Below are positions 35,946 to 45,789 of a DNA stretch of 64,000 bases, one piece after another. The DNA lies in NCBI RefSeq assembly GCF_029360725.1, contig NZ_JARKMY010000010.1, forward strand, positions 966,432 to 1,030,431. Direction: 5' to 3'. The position numbers were made by a program, and so were the translations under genes. The DNA comes from Chryseolinea sp. H1M3-3 (GTDB lineage: Bacteria > Bacteroidota > Bacteroidia > Cytophagales > Cyclobacteriaceae). The notes beneath the pieces were generated by a model. The model was not told the DNA's origin, did no database searches, and was given only the letters and a program-made list of their open reading frames with translations. The number at the start of each line of letters is the position of its first letter. Position 1 is the stretch's first letter.

Positions 35946-36941
35946 CTAGGCTACCATGAGTGATTTTGGGTAGGTATCAATGACTTCATCGAGTATGCCC
36001 ATCACCTCGTCAAAGCTTTCTACTGATACCAGGCGCGTACGATAAGGTTTAAAATCAGGGACACCTTTAAAGTAATTGGAGTAGTGTCTGCGCATTTCGA
36101 AAATTCCGAGTCGGTCGCCCTTCCATCGAATTGAAAATTCCAAATGTTTTTTTGTGACCCGAACACGGTCAGTCATTGTCGGCGGCGTGAGTTTTTCACC
36201 GTGTTTCAGGAAATGTTTGATCTCGTTAAAGATCCATGGATATCCAATGGCAGCACGGCCAATCATAATGCCATCAACACCAAATTTATTTTTATACTCC
36301 AGTGCCTTTTCAGGTGAATCGATATCCCCATTGCCGAACACCGGAATTTGCATGCGTGGATTTTCTTTAATCTTCGCAATCAACGTCCAATCAGCCGAGC
36401 CCTTGTACATTTGAACGCGGGTTCGGCCATGGATGGTTAACGCTTTGATCCCGATGTCTTGCAGACGTTCGGCTACCTCGACCACGTTTTTTGTCTTGTC
36501 ATCCCAACCCAACCGCGTTTTTACAGTCACAGGCAGATGTGTACACTTGACAATTTCTTCAGTCATTTTTACCATCTTCGGAATATCCTGAAGTAACGCG
36601 GCACCAGCGCCTCTGCATGCTACAGCCTTGACCGGGCAGCCGTAGTTAATATCTATTAAATCAGGATTTACTTCAGTCGCAATTTCTGCCGATTGCACCA
36701 TGTTGCCGATATCGCCACCAAAAAGCTGGATCCCAACAGGACGTTCATATTCAAAAATATCCAGTTTCTGCCTGCTTTTAGCCGCATCCCTGATAAGTCC
36801 TTCTGAAGAAATAAACTCCGTATACATCAAGTCGGCCCCGCCTTCTTTGCAAACAGCACGGAATGGCGGATCACTGACATCCTCCATTGGAGCCAGCAAT
36901 AAAGGGAAATCACCCAATTCTATCTGACCTATTTTCACCAT
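35946..36941 (-). CDS. dusB: tRNA-dihydrouridine synthase
   Basis: This FMN enzyme reduces uridines in the tRNA D-loop. The protein (331 residues from the preferred ATG at 36941) has the start LLLAPMEDVSDPPFRAVC, YTEFISSEGL, the catalytic cysteine in INYGCPVKAVACRGAGAAL, and the FMN-phosphate region GVDGIMIGRAAIGYPWIF. A start four codons upstream (36953) also exists but the family begins near the later Met. It converges with the EEP gene and diverges from the CPBP gene with only 31 bases between starts. Confidence 0.94.
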   Translation of the reverse strand: MVKIGQIELGDFPLLLAPMEDVSDPPFRAVCKEGGADLMYTEFISSEGLIRDAAKSRQKLDIFEYERPVGIQLFGGDIGNMVQSAEIATEVNPDLIDINYGCPVKAVACRGAGAALLQDIPKMVKMTEEIVKCTHLPVTVKTRLGWDDKTKNVVEVAERLQDIGIKALTIHGRTRVQMYKGSADWTLIAKIKENPRMQIPVFGNGDIDSPEKALEYKNKFGVDGIMIGRAAIGYPWIFNEIKHFLKHGEKLTPPTMTDRVRVTKKHLEFSIRWKGDRLGIFEMRRHYSNYFKGVPDFKPYRTRLVSVESFDEVMGILDEVIDTYPKSLMVA

Positions 36942-36972
36942 ATTTGAGCACAAAGATAATCAGGATTAATCA

Positions 36973-37908
36973 ATGTTAACTCCCAACTTAGTCTCCGATC
37001 GGTCACCCTTACGCTCATTACTAACCATATTGCTAAACGTATTTATTGGTTTTGTAATCGTAGGACCAGTCTTGGGACTAGCGGTCGCTTCCTTATTTTA
37101 TGAAGGCGAGTTGCTAAGCGACATGCAAAATCCTGATCTGCATCCCGGCATTGTGGGCCCGCTACTCATTACCCAAAGTATTGCTACGCTCATCGGGTTA
37201 ATCATTTTTCCCTTGCTGCATATCGCTGCGATAGAACGCAAAAACATAAATGCTTTTTTTCCAGTGCAAGAAAAGACAGCCGTCGTGCTGGTTTTACTCA
37301 TGGGTTTGGGGTTAACGTTCATGATTTCCATTTCACCCCTTGTTGAATGGAATATTAATTTAAAATTTCCCGAATTTCTTAAAGGGTTCGAAACTTGGGC
37401 AAGGGAAGCGGAAGACCGAACGGCGAAATTGACCGAAGCGATGACTACTTTTGGATCTTTAACCGACTTGTTCATAGCAATAATTGTAATTGCTCTGTTG
37501 CCGGCTATCGGAGAAGAACTTGTGTTCCGCGGTATGTTTCAAAATGAACTTTTCAGAGGTACAGGAAACGCTCATTTGGCCATCTGGGGATCGGCAATCA
37601 TATTCAGCACCATTCATTTTCAATTTTATGGTTTCGTGCCACGGCTTTTGTTGGGTGCCTTGTTTGGGTATTTGTATTTCTGGTCCGGCAATTTGCTGAT
37701 TCCAATGTTTGCTCACTTTTTTAACAATGCTTTCGGGGTTACAATGATTTATCTGCACCAACAAAAAATTACCGACCTTAATGTTGAAGATAACACGGCC
37801 GCGCCCTTACATTATGTAATTCTAAACATTGTGTTAACTATAGGGCTACTGTACTATATCCGTAAACATTATCAAGACAGACTCAGGCAAACATCCAATC
37901 AATATTAA
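36973..37908 (+). CDS. CPBP family intramembrane metalloprotease
   Basis: The 311-residue membrane protein carries the glutamic-type/CPBP (CAAX protease and bacteriocin-processing) signature: EELVFRGMFQ at about residue 181-190, IHFQFYGFVPR and FAHFFNNAFG. The three motifs sit in adjacent membrane segments of the C-terminal half as in Rce1. The substrate is unknown; self-immunity, protein processing or regulation have all been described for relatives. It may be the first gene of a run with cdsA and the DoxX gene (gaps 46 and 21 bases). Confidence 0.9.
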   Translation: MLTPNLVSDRSPLRSLLTILLNVFIGFVIVGPVLGLAVASLFYEGELLSDMQNPDLHPGIVGPLLITQSIATLIGLIIFPLLHIAAIERKNINAFFPVQEKTAVVLVLLMGLGLTFMISISPLVEWNINLKFPEFLKGFETWAREAEDRTAKLTEAMTTFGSLTDLFIAIIVIALLPAIGEELVFRGMFQNELFRGTGNAHLAIWGSAIIFSTIHFQFYGFVPRLLLGALFGYLYFWSGNLLIPMFAHFFNNAFGVTMIYLHQQKITDLNVEDNTAAPLHYVILNIVLTIGLLYYIRKHYQDRLRQTSNQY

Positions 37909-37954
37909 ATGAATTTATTGACTCTAATTCAACGCATCGCTTACTGACTTTTTT

Positions 37955-38785
37955 GTGAAATCTCCTCTCGCGAAATATAATAACTTAACCCAGCGCATTA
38001 TTACCGGGTTGCTTGGATCGGCTGGAATAATTGCAGCGATCTGCATTAGTGACTGGCTTTATTGCACGGTTTTTTTCATCATATGTCTTTTCTCTTTACT
38101 CGAATTTTATAAACTGGTTGGCCTCGATGGGCACGTACCTCAAAAAACATTTGGCACCTTCTGCGGTATTTTGATTTTTTTACTGTCGTTTTTTATTGAG
38201 AGAGGTGACCTCTCCGACCGTTTTTACTTTTTGATATTTCCGATCGTGTCTTGTGTGTACATGATCAAGCTTTACAAAAAATTTGAACGAAAACCTTTTA
38301 CGAACATTGCCTTTAATTTTTTAGGTATTTTTTATGTTGCGGTACCTTTTGCATTACTAAATGTTGCCGTCTTTGAAAATGGTTCTTACAATTATGAAAT
38401 CATTTTCGGCTTGCTCTTCATATTGTGGGCTACCGATACAGGTGCTTATTTCGCCGGCACGTTTCTGGGTAAACGCAAACTCTTCGAACGAATTTCTCCA
38501 AAAAAATCGTGGGAAGGTTTTTTCGGAGGTGCAATATTAGCTATGATCTTTGCATTTGGTATCTCAACTTACTTCCATTCCTTATCGCAAACACAATGGA
38601 TGATTATAGGGGTTATCGTAATCGTCGGGGGTACCTTCGGAGATCTGGTGGAGTCACTCCTTAAAAGAAGCATTTATATCAAAGACTCAGGCACAAGCCT
38701 GCCAGGGCACGGCGGATTTCTCGACAGGTTTGACGGCCTTTTTATTTCATCTCCCTTCATTGTCGCGTTTCTCGAGATTTTTTAA
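37955..38785 (+). CDS. cdsA: Phosphatidate cytidylyltransferase
   Basis: The enzyme makes CDP-diacylglycerol from phosphatidate and CTP, the branch point of phospholipid synthesis. The 276-residue membrane protein has about eight hydrophobic segments and the complete CDS signature near the C-terminus (GDLVESLLKRS ... KDSGTSLPGHGGFLDRFDGL), preceded by SPKKSWEGFFGG. The start is GTG (37955). It lies in the same 5-kb region as the phosphatidylserine decarboxylase and a desaturase, two other membrane lipid enzymes. Confidence 0.95.
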   Translation: MKSPLAKYNNLTQRIITGLLGSAGIIAAICISDWLYCTVFFIICLFSLLEFYKLVGLDGHVPQKTFGTFCGILIFLLSFFIERGDLSDRFYFLIFPIVSCVYMIKLYKKFERKPFTNIAFNFLGIFYVAVPFALLNVAVFENGSYNYEIIFGLLFILWATDTGAYFAGTFLGKRKLFERISPKKSWEGFFGGAILAMIFAFGISTYFHSLSQTQWMIIGVIVIVGGTFGDLVESLLKRSIYIKDSGTSLPGHGGFLDRFDGLFISSPFIVAFLEIF

Positions 38786-38806
38786 GTTGACTTATGTAAA
38801 TTTCTC

Positions 38807-39244
38807 ATGGCAAATTCAATTTACCAGAGGCTGAATAAATACTTCGACGATAGGGGCGACTGGGGCGCTTTCGTTCTTAGGCTGCTGATCGGCTGGCGTC
38901 TTATTGATGGCACTCAGGACAATGTTTTTAGTTGGTCGCGCATGCTGGAATTCCGTGATTTTTTGGAACAATACCATGTGGCATATCCATTGATCGCCGC
39001 AAGTGTTTCTGTTTACGCGCAATTTATCTGTGGAGTATTATACATGATCGGATTATGGATCAGGCCTGCAGCATTGGTAATGATTATTAATTTTATCGTA
39101 GCCCTTGTTGTCGTACACTTTGGAACAACATTCCAACAATCCTTTGAAGCTTTAACTTTGCTGTTTGGGTCATTGTTCTTCTTATTTTATGGTGCTGGAA
39201 AAATCTCTGTTGAAGAGTTGATAAACAGCAAAAATGTAAAGTAG
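38807..39244 (+). CDS. DoxX-like membrane protein
   Basis: The 145-residue protein has four hydrophobic segments and the loose DoxX/DoxD pattern: FVLRLLIGWRLIDG in the first helix, then FICGVLYMIGLWIRPAALV and a last helix ending in FYGAGKISVEEL. Members are thought to take part in redox or quinone-linked processes at the membrane, but the function is not established. It starts 21 bases after cdsA and probably shares its transcript. Confidence 0.8.
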   Translation: MANSIYQRLNKYFDDRGDWGAFVLRLLIGWRLIDGTQDNVFSWSRMLEFRDFLEQYHVAYPLIAASVSVYAQFICGVLYMIGLWIRPAALVMIINFIVALVVVHFGTTFQQSFEALTLLFGSLFFLFYGAGKISVEELINSKNVK

Positions 39245-39348
39245 CATACGTAAATTTTCCTATCCTCGCCAATTCCCAAATTCTATGGCAGCTTTATGTA
39301 AGGCTGTAAGCTTTTATATCGAAAAGCAAAAGCAATCTGCTTATTTTC

Positions 39349-39356
39349 TATCTTTG
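39349..39356 (+). promoter_or_regulatory. Candidate promoter -7 box for glutamate dehydrogenase
   Basis: TATCTTTG followed by CA matches the Bacteroidota -7 consensus TAnnTTTG. It lies 95 bases before the ATG of the glutamate dehydrogenase gene in a 207-base gap that otherwise has no coding signal. A -33 TTG at the ideal distance is not evident. Confidence 0.5.
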
Positions 39357-39451
39357 CAACCGTTTTCGATGCGTGTTTAAGATGACATTTATAGGACTTC
39401 GGAACACACAAGAAATTTTTTTAACTTCTGACGCAATCTCAATTTTAGTTT

Positions 39452-40726
39452 ATGGCATACATTGAACCTGCTCCATTAAAAGATAAAGAGAATCCATTCG
39501 AGGCTATGATGTCGAGATTTCATAAAGCATCACAGATCCTGGGTTTGGAAGAGGAAATTTATAACGTATTAAAGAACCCTACACGGCAAGTCATAGTTTC
39601 TCTACCCGTTACTATGGATGATGGTGCTATCAGAGTTTTTGAAGGTTACCGGGTAATCCACTCCACGATTCTGGGTCCATCAAAGGGAGGTATCCGTTTT
39701 GATCCCCATGTTAACCTGGATGAAGTAAAGGCACTGGCAGCCTGGATGACATGGAAGTGTGCCGTTGTAGACATCCCTTACGGTGGCGCAAAAGGTGGTG
39801 TTACCTGTAACCCAAGAGAGATGTCAACCGGTGAAATTGAACGCTTAATGCGTGCATATACACAAGCGATGGCAGATGTATTCGGACCTGATCGTGACAT
39901 TCCTGCGCCAGATATGGGAACTGGTCCTCGTGAAATGGCTTGGCTGATGGATCAATTCTCCAGAATTCAAGGCATGACAACCCATGCCGTAGTCACAGGG
40001 AAGCCATTGGTGATGGGCGGGTCATTGGGAAGAACGGAGGCAACCGGGCGAGGTGTAATGGTCTCTGCGATGGCAGCCATGGAGAAGCTAAAAATTAATC
40101 CTTATAAAGCCACATGTGCTGTGCAAGGCTTTGGCAACGTAGGTTCATGGGCCGCGAATTTATTACATGAACGCGGATTACTGGTGCAAGCAATCAGCGA
40201 TCTTTCAGGCGCCTATTACAACGAGAAGGGTATTGACGTCGCGGCAGCAACAAAATATCGTGAAGTAAACAATGGTTCTATTGAGGGATTTCCTGAAGCT
40301 CAAAAGATTACGAACGAACAGCTACTAACCTTGCCAGTGGACTTATTGGTACCTGCAGCCACAGAAGATGTGATAACACATTCCAATGCCGCGAACATTC
40401 AGGCGAAACTCATTGTGGAAGGTGCTAATGGACCTACCTCTTCGAAAGCTGACGATATCATCAACGAAAAAGGAATTGTTGTGGTACCAGATATTCTTGC
40501 TAATGCGGGTGGCGTAACCGTGTCGTATTTTGAATGGGTACAAAATCGGTTAGGCTATAAGTGGACAGCCGACCGAGTCAACCGCAGGTCAGATAGAATT
40601 ATGAAAGATGCTTTCACCAACGTTTATAAGACCGCACAAGAATACAAAGTACCTATGCGTATTGCGGCTTATATGGTAGCAATTGATAAAGTGGCAAAGA
40701 CATACAAATATCGTGGTGGTTATTAA
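39452..40726 (+). CDS. gdhA: Glutamate dehydrogenase (Glu/Leu/Phe/Val dehydrogenase family)
   Basis: The enzyme interconverts glutamate and 2-oxoglutarate plus ammonia. The 424-residue protein is the hexameric type, with the substrate lysine region GGAKGGVTCNP (about residues 110-120) after KGGIRFDP, the DIPAPDMGTGPREMAW segment, and a Rossmann domain starting AVQGFGNVGSWAANLL. Length and motifs favour an NAD-linked catabolic form. It has its own upstream region with a TATCTTTG box and appears monocistronic. Confidence 0.95.
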   Translation: MAYIEPAPLKDKENPFEAMMSRFHKASQILGLEEEIYNVLKNPTRQVIVSLPVTMDDGAIRVFEGYRVIHSTILGPSKGGIRFDPHVNLDEVKALAAWMTWKCAVVDIPYGGAKGGVTCNPREMSTGEIERLMRAYTQAMADVFGPDRDIPAPDMGTGPREMAWLMDQFSRIQGMTTHAVVTGKPLVMGGSLGRTEATGRGVMVSAMAAMEKLKINPYKATCAVQGFGNVGSWAANLLHERGLLVQAISDLSGAYYNEKGIDVAAATKYREVNNGSIEGFPEAQKITNEQLLTLPVDLLVPAATEDVITHSNAANIQAKLIVEGANGPTSSKADDIINEKGIVVVPDILANAGGVTVSYFEWVQNRLGYKWTADRVNRRSDRIMKDAFTNVYKTAQEYKVPMRIAAYMVAIDKVAKTYKYRGGY

Positions 40727-40863
40727 GCGTGATGAGATTGTTTCCGGCGGTTTTATATTGAAGGCAAACCACATTGATATTCACTATTTCATTTAACTTT
40801 TGTAGTGTTGCAATGTTGTTTTCAACAAGGCATCATTTTTTTAGAACATAGCAATCTTTATAC

Positions 40864-41523
40864 ATGACTGTACACAAAGAGGGACGTTTATTATTATTCA
40901 TATTATTGATCGTTCTTTTCGCATTGAATTGGGCAATGCTCTACTACTTTCCTGAAAGTGGATTGGTTCAAAATAGCGTAATGCTGGCGAGCATCATTTT
41001 TTATCTTTTGATTCTTCAATTTTTTAGAAATCCGGTTTTCTCAATAACGTCTAATGACAAACATGTTCTTGCGCCTGCAGATGGAAAAGTTGTCGTCATT
41101 GAGGAGACAGTGGAGGGAGAATATTTAAAAAGTAAACGAAAACAAATATCCATATTCATGTCGCCCATAAATGTTCATGTCAACCGTATGCCTGTGGGCG
41201 GAGTAGTGAGCTTTTTTAAATATCATCCTGGTAAATACTTAGTCGCCTGGCATCCAAAATCCAGCACAGAAAATGAACGCACTACTGTGGTGGTGAAAAT
41301 GGAGAATGGTGTTGAAATTTTATTTCGTCAAATCGCGGGTGCGCTGGCAAGAAGAATAAAATGTTATGTGAAGGTGGGGCAGCCGTTTCACCAAGGACAG
41401 GAGTTTGGTTTTATTAAGTTCGGCTCCCGCGTAGATATCTTCCTTCCCCTAGATGCCAAGGTAGCTGTTTCCATTGGCGATGTAACGAAAGGCGGACGAA
41501 CCATTATCGCCGAATTGCCTTAA
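40864..41523 (+). CDS. psd: Phosphatidylserine decarboxylase
   Basis: This enzyme makes phosphatidylethanolamine. The 219-residue protein is the short (archaeal-type) form, with two N-terminal hydrophobic segments (about residues 9-55), VLAPADGKVVVIEE, ISIFMSPINVHVNRMPVGG and the self-cleavage site FGSRVDIFLP, where Ser188 would become the pyruvoyl group. Phosphatidylserine synthase often lies next to this gene but is not here. Together with cdsA it covers two steps of phospholipid synthesis in the region. Confidence 0.95.
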   Translation: MTVHKEGRLLLFILLIVLFALNWAMLYYFPESGLVQNSVMLASIIFYLLILQFFRNPVFSITSNDKHVLAPADGKVVVIEETVEGEYLKSKRKQISIFMSPINVHVNRMPVGGVVSFFKYHPGKYLVAWHPKSSTENERTTVVVKMENGVEILFRQIAGALARRIKCYVKVGQPFHQGQEFGFIKFGSRVDIFLPLDAKVAVSIGDVTKGGRTIIAELP

Positions 41524-41752
41524 GCGAACATGGTCTAAAATAAATGCAAGTAAGTTTCCTTGTGAATTAGCCACAATCTTTTAGAGCATTCAGCGTTACT
41601 TTGTAACTACCTGGCACAGCGAACAACACTGGGAATATTTTTTTGTTAAGACTAACACTCGTTTTTAATGTTATTCTCTATACATTTAAAATTCTATTCA
41701 TCAGTTAATTATCTCCTGCCATAGTTTGGAGCCTTTTACCATAACCTCACCT

Positions 41753-42862
41753 ATGAAGCATTCCAGCGCTATTAAATTCTCGTCAGCACGAGCCGACTTT
41801 TTCACTACGCTTAACCATCGCGTTAACGACTATTTTAAGTCAAACAATATCAGCCGATATGCAAATGCACAGATGAAGTTTAAAACTGTGTTCATGTTTG
41901 CTTTGTATGCCGTTCCTTACTACCTAATCGTTAGCCAAACGGTCGCTAACGGATGGGGCATGCTCGCGCTTTGTATTCTGATGGGAACAGGAATTGCAGG
42001 CATTGGCCTGGCGGTAATGCATGATGCAAACCATGGCTCCTATTCAAACAAAAGCTGGATCAATAACCTGGTGGGTTATTCGCTCAACGTGATGGGTGCA
42101 GGCGCATTCAACTGGAAAGTTCAACACAATGTTTTACACCACACGTATACCAACATACATGACGTGGATGAGGACATCAGCCCTCGCGGAATCCTGCGCA
42201 TGACGCCTCATAGTGAATGGAAATCGATTCATAGATTTCAACACATCTATGCCTGGTTCGTATATGGTTTAATGACCCTTGTATGGGTGCTTATTAAAGA
42301 TTTTGTGCGATTAAGCCGTTACCACAAAGATGGTTTGGTGACAAAACAAAAAGCTGATATTAAAAAAGAGTGGGCGATCTTGATTGCAACAAAACTAATT
42401 TACGTCGGCTATATTTTGGTAATACCGATGATGGTGCTAGACATCACCTGGTGGCAATGGCTAATCGGTTTTGTGGCGATGCATTACGTGGCTGGATTCA
42501 TTCTTGCCATTATCTTTCAGCCGGCGCATGTTATTGATGGTACTGAGTTTCCGATGCCTGATGACAACGGTAAGATGGATAATAGTTGGGCCATCCATCA
42601 GTTGCACACCACTACTAATTTTGCTAACAACAGCACATTATTTTCCTGGTATGTAGGCGGATTAAATTTTCAGGTTGAACATCATCTGTTCCCCAACGTG
42701 TGCCACGTGCACTACAAAAAAATATCGACCATCGTGAGGGCAACCACAGAGGAATTTGGACTACCTTATAAATCCGAGAGAAGATTTATCGATGCCATCG
42801 TCGGCCATGGTAAACTCCTTAAAGAATTAGGGAAGCGCCCGGTCCTGCAAATAAATCGATAA
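41753..42862 (+). CDS. Membrane fatty-acid desaturase
   Basis: The protein (369 residues from the ATG at 41753) is a front-end type acyl desaturase of the membrane di-iron class. The three histidine boxes are HDANHGSY, HNVLHHTYTN and QVEHHLFP; in the third box a glutamine replaces the first histidine, as in delta-5/delta-6 desaturases. Four hydrophobic segments surround them. No fused cytochrome b5 domain is seen. A TTG nine codons earlier is open but the ATG fits the family better. The gap before it (230 bases) holds no other gene. Confidence 0.92.
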   Translation: MKHSSAIKFSSARADFFTTLNHRVNDYFKSNNISRYANAQMKFKTVFMFALYAVPYYLIVSQTVANGWGMLALCILMGTGIAGIGLAVMHDANHGSYSNKSWINNLVGYSLNVMGAGAFNWKVQHNVLHHTYTNIHDVDEDISPRGILRMTPHSEWKSIHRFQHIYAWFVYGLMTLVWVLIKDFVRLSRYHKDGLVTKQKADIKKEWAILIATKLIYVGYILVIPMMVLDITWWQWLIGFVAMHYVAGFILAIIFQPAHVIDGTEFPMPDDNGKMDNSWAIHQLHTTTNFANNSTLFSWYVGGLNFQVEHHLFPNVCHVHYKKISTIVRATTEEFGLPYKSERRFIDAIVGHGKLLKELGKRPVLQINR

Positions 42863-42880
42863 GTAGAACTTCAAGGCTTG

Positions 42881-44803
42881 CTAAAAAAAACGCAACCCTA
42901 CTTTACCACCCCACCACATCTTCATGTTGAGATCATTGCTGTAAGTTTTATCGACAATAATGTGCGGTGAGTAATCTGTGAAAAGTGGTTTATACTTATC
43001 ATAAGTTGTATCCGTCACATATCCATTTAAGGTTACACCGAACGTAATGCTTAAATGCTTCAGTACTTGCACGTCTGCTCCCAGGTAAACTTTGTTGATC
43101 AGATTAATTGCGTCAATGGTATTACCATATACAACCTGGTTAGCCGTTACGTCTACATTCAGGCTCAAGGTGCGGGAAAGCCTCGGAGCTGTACCAATTC
43201 CATATCCAAATGTCCAATGTGTCTCTTCGTCTTCAAATGTATTTGGCTTAGCGCCCACTGTAAGAATATTGTAGAACTGTCTTACGCCTGTTCTAATGGC
43301 AAGGTTGGTATAAAAAATTTCGTCTGCGGAAACTTCAAGTTTATGGTAGCCTTTTAAAACTACACTTAGGAAGCCAACAGGAATGCCACGTATGCTGTCC
43401 GTTATGTTTAGCAATCCCACCTGGCTCCCATGAACGTTAGTGGCATAGTTGACCAGGCCTGCCACTTGTGCTCCCTTTATTTTTTTTGCAGCAATATTCA
43501 TAAGACCCGAAATTTGTGCTCCCTTAACTTCTTTCGCAGCAAAATTAATCAGTCCGGAAAGTTGAGCACCAGTAAAATTGCCGACCGTAAAATTCATTAC
43601 GCCTGCGGCTTGCAAAGGGTGCGAGTCTTTCGTCGAAAAATTAAAGAGACCTGCTAGATGCGGACCATTTTGTTGACCAATTGTTCCATTACCTAGGCCT
43701 GCAAAATGAACACCACGAGAATCTCGATAGGTAAAGTTGAACAGCCCGGCAGCGGAAGGTTTAATTGAAGAATTCCCATTCAAATTAATCAGACCGGCAA
43801 ATTGATAGCCCGTGACAGAATCGCGGTTCATATTCAATATACCGGCCATTTGCAGAAACGTCATCTTGCCGCCCACAGAGTTAAAAATGCCCGCGAATTG
43901 TGCACCATTCACATCGCCACGGACAATGTTAAACAATCCACCGATCTCGAGTTTCTTCACTCCTAATGAATAGCCGCCATACCAATTGTAAGAATAGTCA
44001 TTGATCACGTTGCCACTCAGTTTATGGTTAGTGCCAACAAAAGGAAAAACCGAAAATTGAAATTTTCGGTATAAAGTGTCTTGAATGTTTTCGATGTTTA
44101 CAGCCTGGGGCGTTAAAATCTTCGATTTCCAAAACCGCTTTATTTTTTGTCGCACACTATCGGCCAGAACATTTACCTTTTCCCCCTGCTCCCGCATTTG
44201 TATCCGAAGAAGTTGTTGCTTGTCTTTGGTAACAAAAATGACTGTATCTGTGTAATTCAATTTACTAACCGCTAACTTAACTTCTTCCCCCGACGGCTGA
44301 TCAACTTTAATCTGAAAATATCCATAGGAATCGGTAACTGTTGATGTAAGCGTTATCGGATCGTAGACGCTAACATTCTTTAATCTTTTGCCGGTCGATT
44401 CATCAGTAACATAACCCGTCAATACACGTTGATCCACGTTATGGCTTGCCGAAGCTTTAGTAAGAATAATATATTTACCTCGCGCTTTGTATTGAATTGC
44501 GCCGCTGAAAATCTGATCTAAAACTTCCCTCACTGTTTTACCTCGAAAACTCTGATTGATAATTTTATCGCCATCGATAATGTTTGAGTTGTATGAAAAT
44601 GTAAAACCTGCCTCCCGAGATAATTTTTTAAGCACAGCATCAAGTCTTTCGTTCTCGAAATTTATGGTGACGATTCTCTCTAACAAAGGAATTGGCTCAT
44701 CTGGAATGTATGAGTTTCCCCGAAATCCAGTTAGCAGCAGGCATACGATTGCTAAAACAAATATTGCTTTTGGGCAGATGTTTTTAGTTTTCACAGCCTG
44801 CAC
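42881..44803 (-). CDS. STN and carboxypeptidase-regulatory-like domain protein with AGLxN repeats
   Basis: The 640-residue protein has a signal segment (residues 12-28), an STN (secretin/TonB short N-terminal) domain (about 44-116), a carboxypeptidase-regulatory-like domain (about 126-203), then about a dozen tandem units of the form (G)xQxAGLxN (about 288-470), and a beta-rich C-terminal part ending LRFF. The repeats are about 17-25 residues, for example TGYQFAGLIN, GPHLAGLFN, KGAQISGLMN and KGAQVAGLVN. There is no plug domain and no recognisable TonB barrel. It is coded directly after fecR with a 20-base overlap, in the place where a TonB-dependent receptor normally sits. Function unknown; surface signalling is the best guess. 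Confidence 0.85.
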   Translation of the reverse strand: MQAVKTKNICPKAIFVLAIVCLLLTGFRGNSYIPDEPIPLLERIVTINFENERLDAVLKKLSREAGFTFSYNSNIIDGDKIINQSFRGKTVREVLDQIFSGAIQYKARGKYIILTKASASHNVDQRVLTGYVTDESTGKRLKNVSVYDPITLTSTVTDSYGYFQIKVDQPSGEEVKLAVSKLNYTDTVIFVTKDKQQLLRIQMREQGEKVNVLADSVRQKIKRFWKSKILTPQAVNIENIQDTLYRKFQFSVFPFVGTNHKLSGNVINDYSYNWYGGYSLGVKKLEIGGLFNIVRGDVNGAQFAGIFNSVGGKMTFLQMAGILNMNRDSVTGYQFAGLINLNGNSSIKPSAAGLFNFTYRDSRGVHFAGLGNGTIGQQNGPHLAGLFNFSTKDSHPLQAAGVMNFTVGNFTGAQLSGLINFAAKEVKGAQISGLMNIAAKKIKGAQVAGLVNYATNVHGSQVGLLNITDSIRGIPVGFLSVVLKGYHKLEVSADEIFYTNLAIRTGVRQFYNILTVGAKPNTFEDEETHWTFGYGIGTAPRLSRTLSLNVDVTANQVVYGNTIDAINLINKVYLGADVQVLKHLSITFGVTLNGYVTDTTYDKYKPLFTDYSPHIIVDKTYSNDLNMKMWWGGKVGLRFF

Positions 44804-45782
44804 CTTCTAACCTGATACTGCTGTCGGTGTGGGTCACGGTAAGCCCAAGCGTTTCGGCCATGACGGATGCAATCTCATCAATATCTTCATTATTGAAAGA
44901 CACGGTAAGATGACAGTTATTCAAGTTCTCACTGATCACAATTTTCTTATCGTACACATTGTTTAGGGCTTGCACTGCAGTCCGCAAATCGGTATCGCTA
45001 AAACTGAAAAACTTGGTTTTGTATGCCAATATATTTTCCTCGGGTTGCTCTATGGTAAATTTCTTGGTCGTTTTATTATAGATTCCTTTGCCATTGGCAG
45101 ACAAGTAAATACCAGAATCTTTATCCGTATAGAACATTACCTTTCCTTCCACAACAACAACCTCTACGGTATTATCTTCCGGATATGCTTTTACATTAAA
45201 TGAAGTTCCGATATCACGAACAAATACGCCATCTACATCAATAATAAATGTCTTATCGTCCTCATGCTGAATGTTAAAGTAAGCCTCACCCTTCAGCCTC
45301 ACTTTATGGCTCTTTTTGTTTTTATCGTAAGAATAAGAGAGCTCCGTTTTTTTGTTTAGAAAAACTCCACTTCCATCGGGCAACGTATCGGCTTTCGTTT
45401 CTTTTTGTGAAACTACTCCCCACGATTTGATGCCAGCCGGGTTCATCCATCGATAAGCAAAAAATCCAATGCCAAATACCACAACAATGCTCGCGGCTAT
45501 CCGCCAGAAAAGCTGTGAATGCTTTTGAGTTGGCAAGGCAACTGTTCTAGACTCCGGGTGGAGTTTCGCTTTCATTTTAATCCACGCGGCGTCAACGTCA
45601 AATTCCTGCAGCGCTTTAGATCCAACTGTTTTCTCGAAAATCAGTTTACAATGATTAAAGTACTTTTCATTCGCGTCGCTTTCCTTGGACCAAGCTTCGA
45701 TAAAATGAATTTCCCCCTCCTCAGCTTCACCTGCCAGGTACTTTCCTATAAGTTCATCAATATGTTCTACGTTGTAGTTCAA
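44784..45782 (-). CDS. FecR-type anti-sigma factor
   Basis: The 332-residue inner-membrane protein has a cytoplasmic N-terminal part (about 1-85), one membrane segment (IAASIVVVFGIGFFAYRW, about 92-109), a FecR domain (about 120-240) and a C-terminal DUF4974 region (FSFSDTDLRTAVQALNNVYDK onward). It would hold the ECF sigma factor encoded 7 bases upstream and release it on a signal from the outer membrane. The downstream STN protein gene overlaps by 20 bases, so all three are one operon. Confidence 0.93.
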   Translation of the reverse strand: MNYNVEHIDELIGKYLAGEAEEGEIHFIEAWSKESDANEKYFNHCKLIFEKTVGSKALQEFDVDAAWIKMKAKLHPESRTVALPTQKHSQLFWRIAASIVVVFGIGFFAYRWMNPAGIKSWGVVSQKETKADTLPDGSGVFLNKKTELSYSYDKNKKSHKVRLKGEAYFNIQHEDDKTFIIDVDGVFVRDIGTSFNVKAYPEDNTVEVVVVEGKVMFYTDKDSGIYLSANGKGIYNKTTKKFTIEQPEENILAYKTKFFSFSDTDLRTAVQALNNVYDKKIVISENLNNCHLTVSFNNEDIDEIASVMAETLGLTVTHTDSSIRLEGAGCEN

Positions 45783-45789
45783 CCAATTT

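Noticed and set aside
41726..41752. TTG start for the desaturase
   Set aside because: The nine added residues have no family support and an ATG follows directly.
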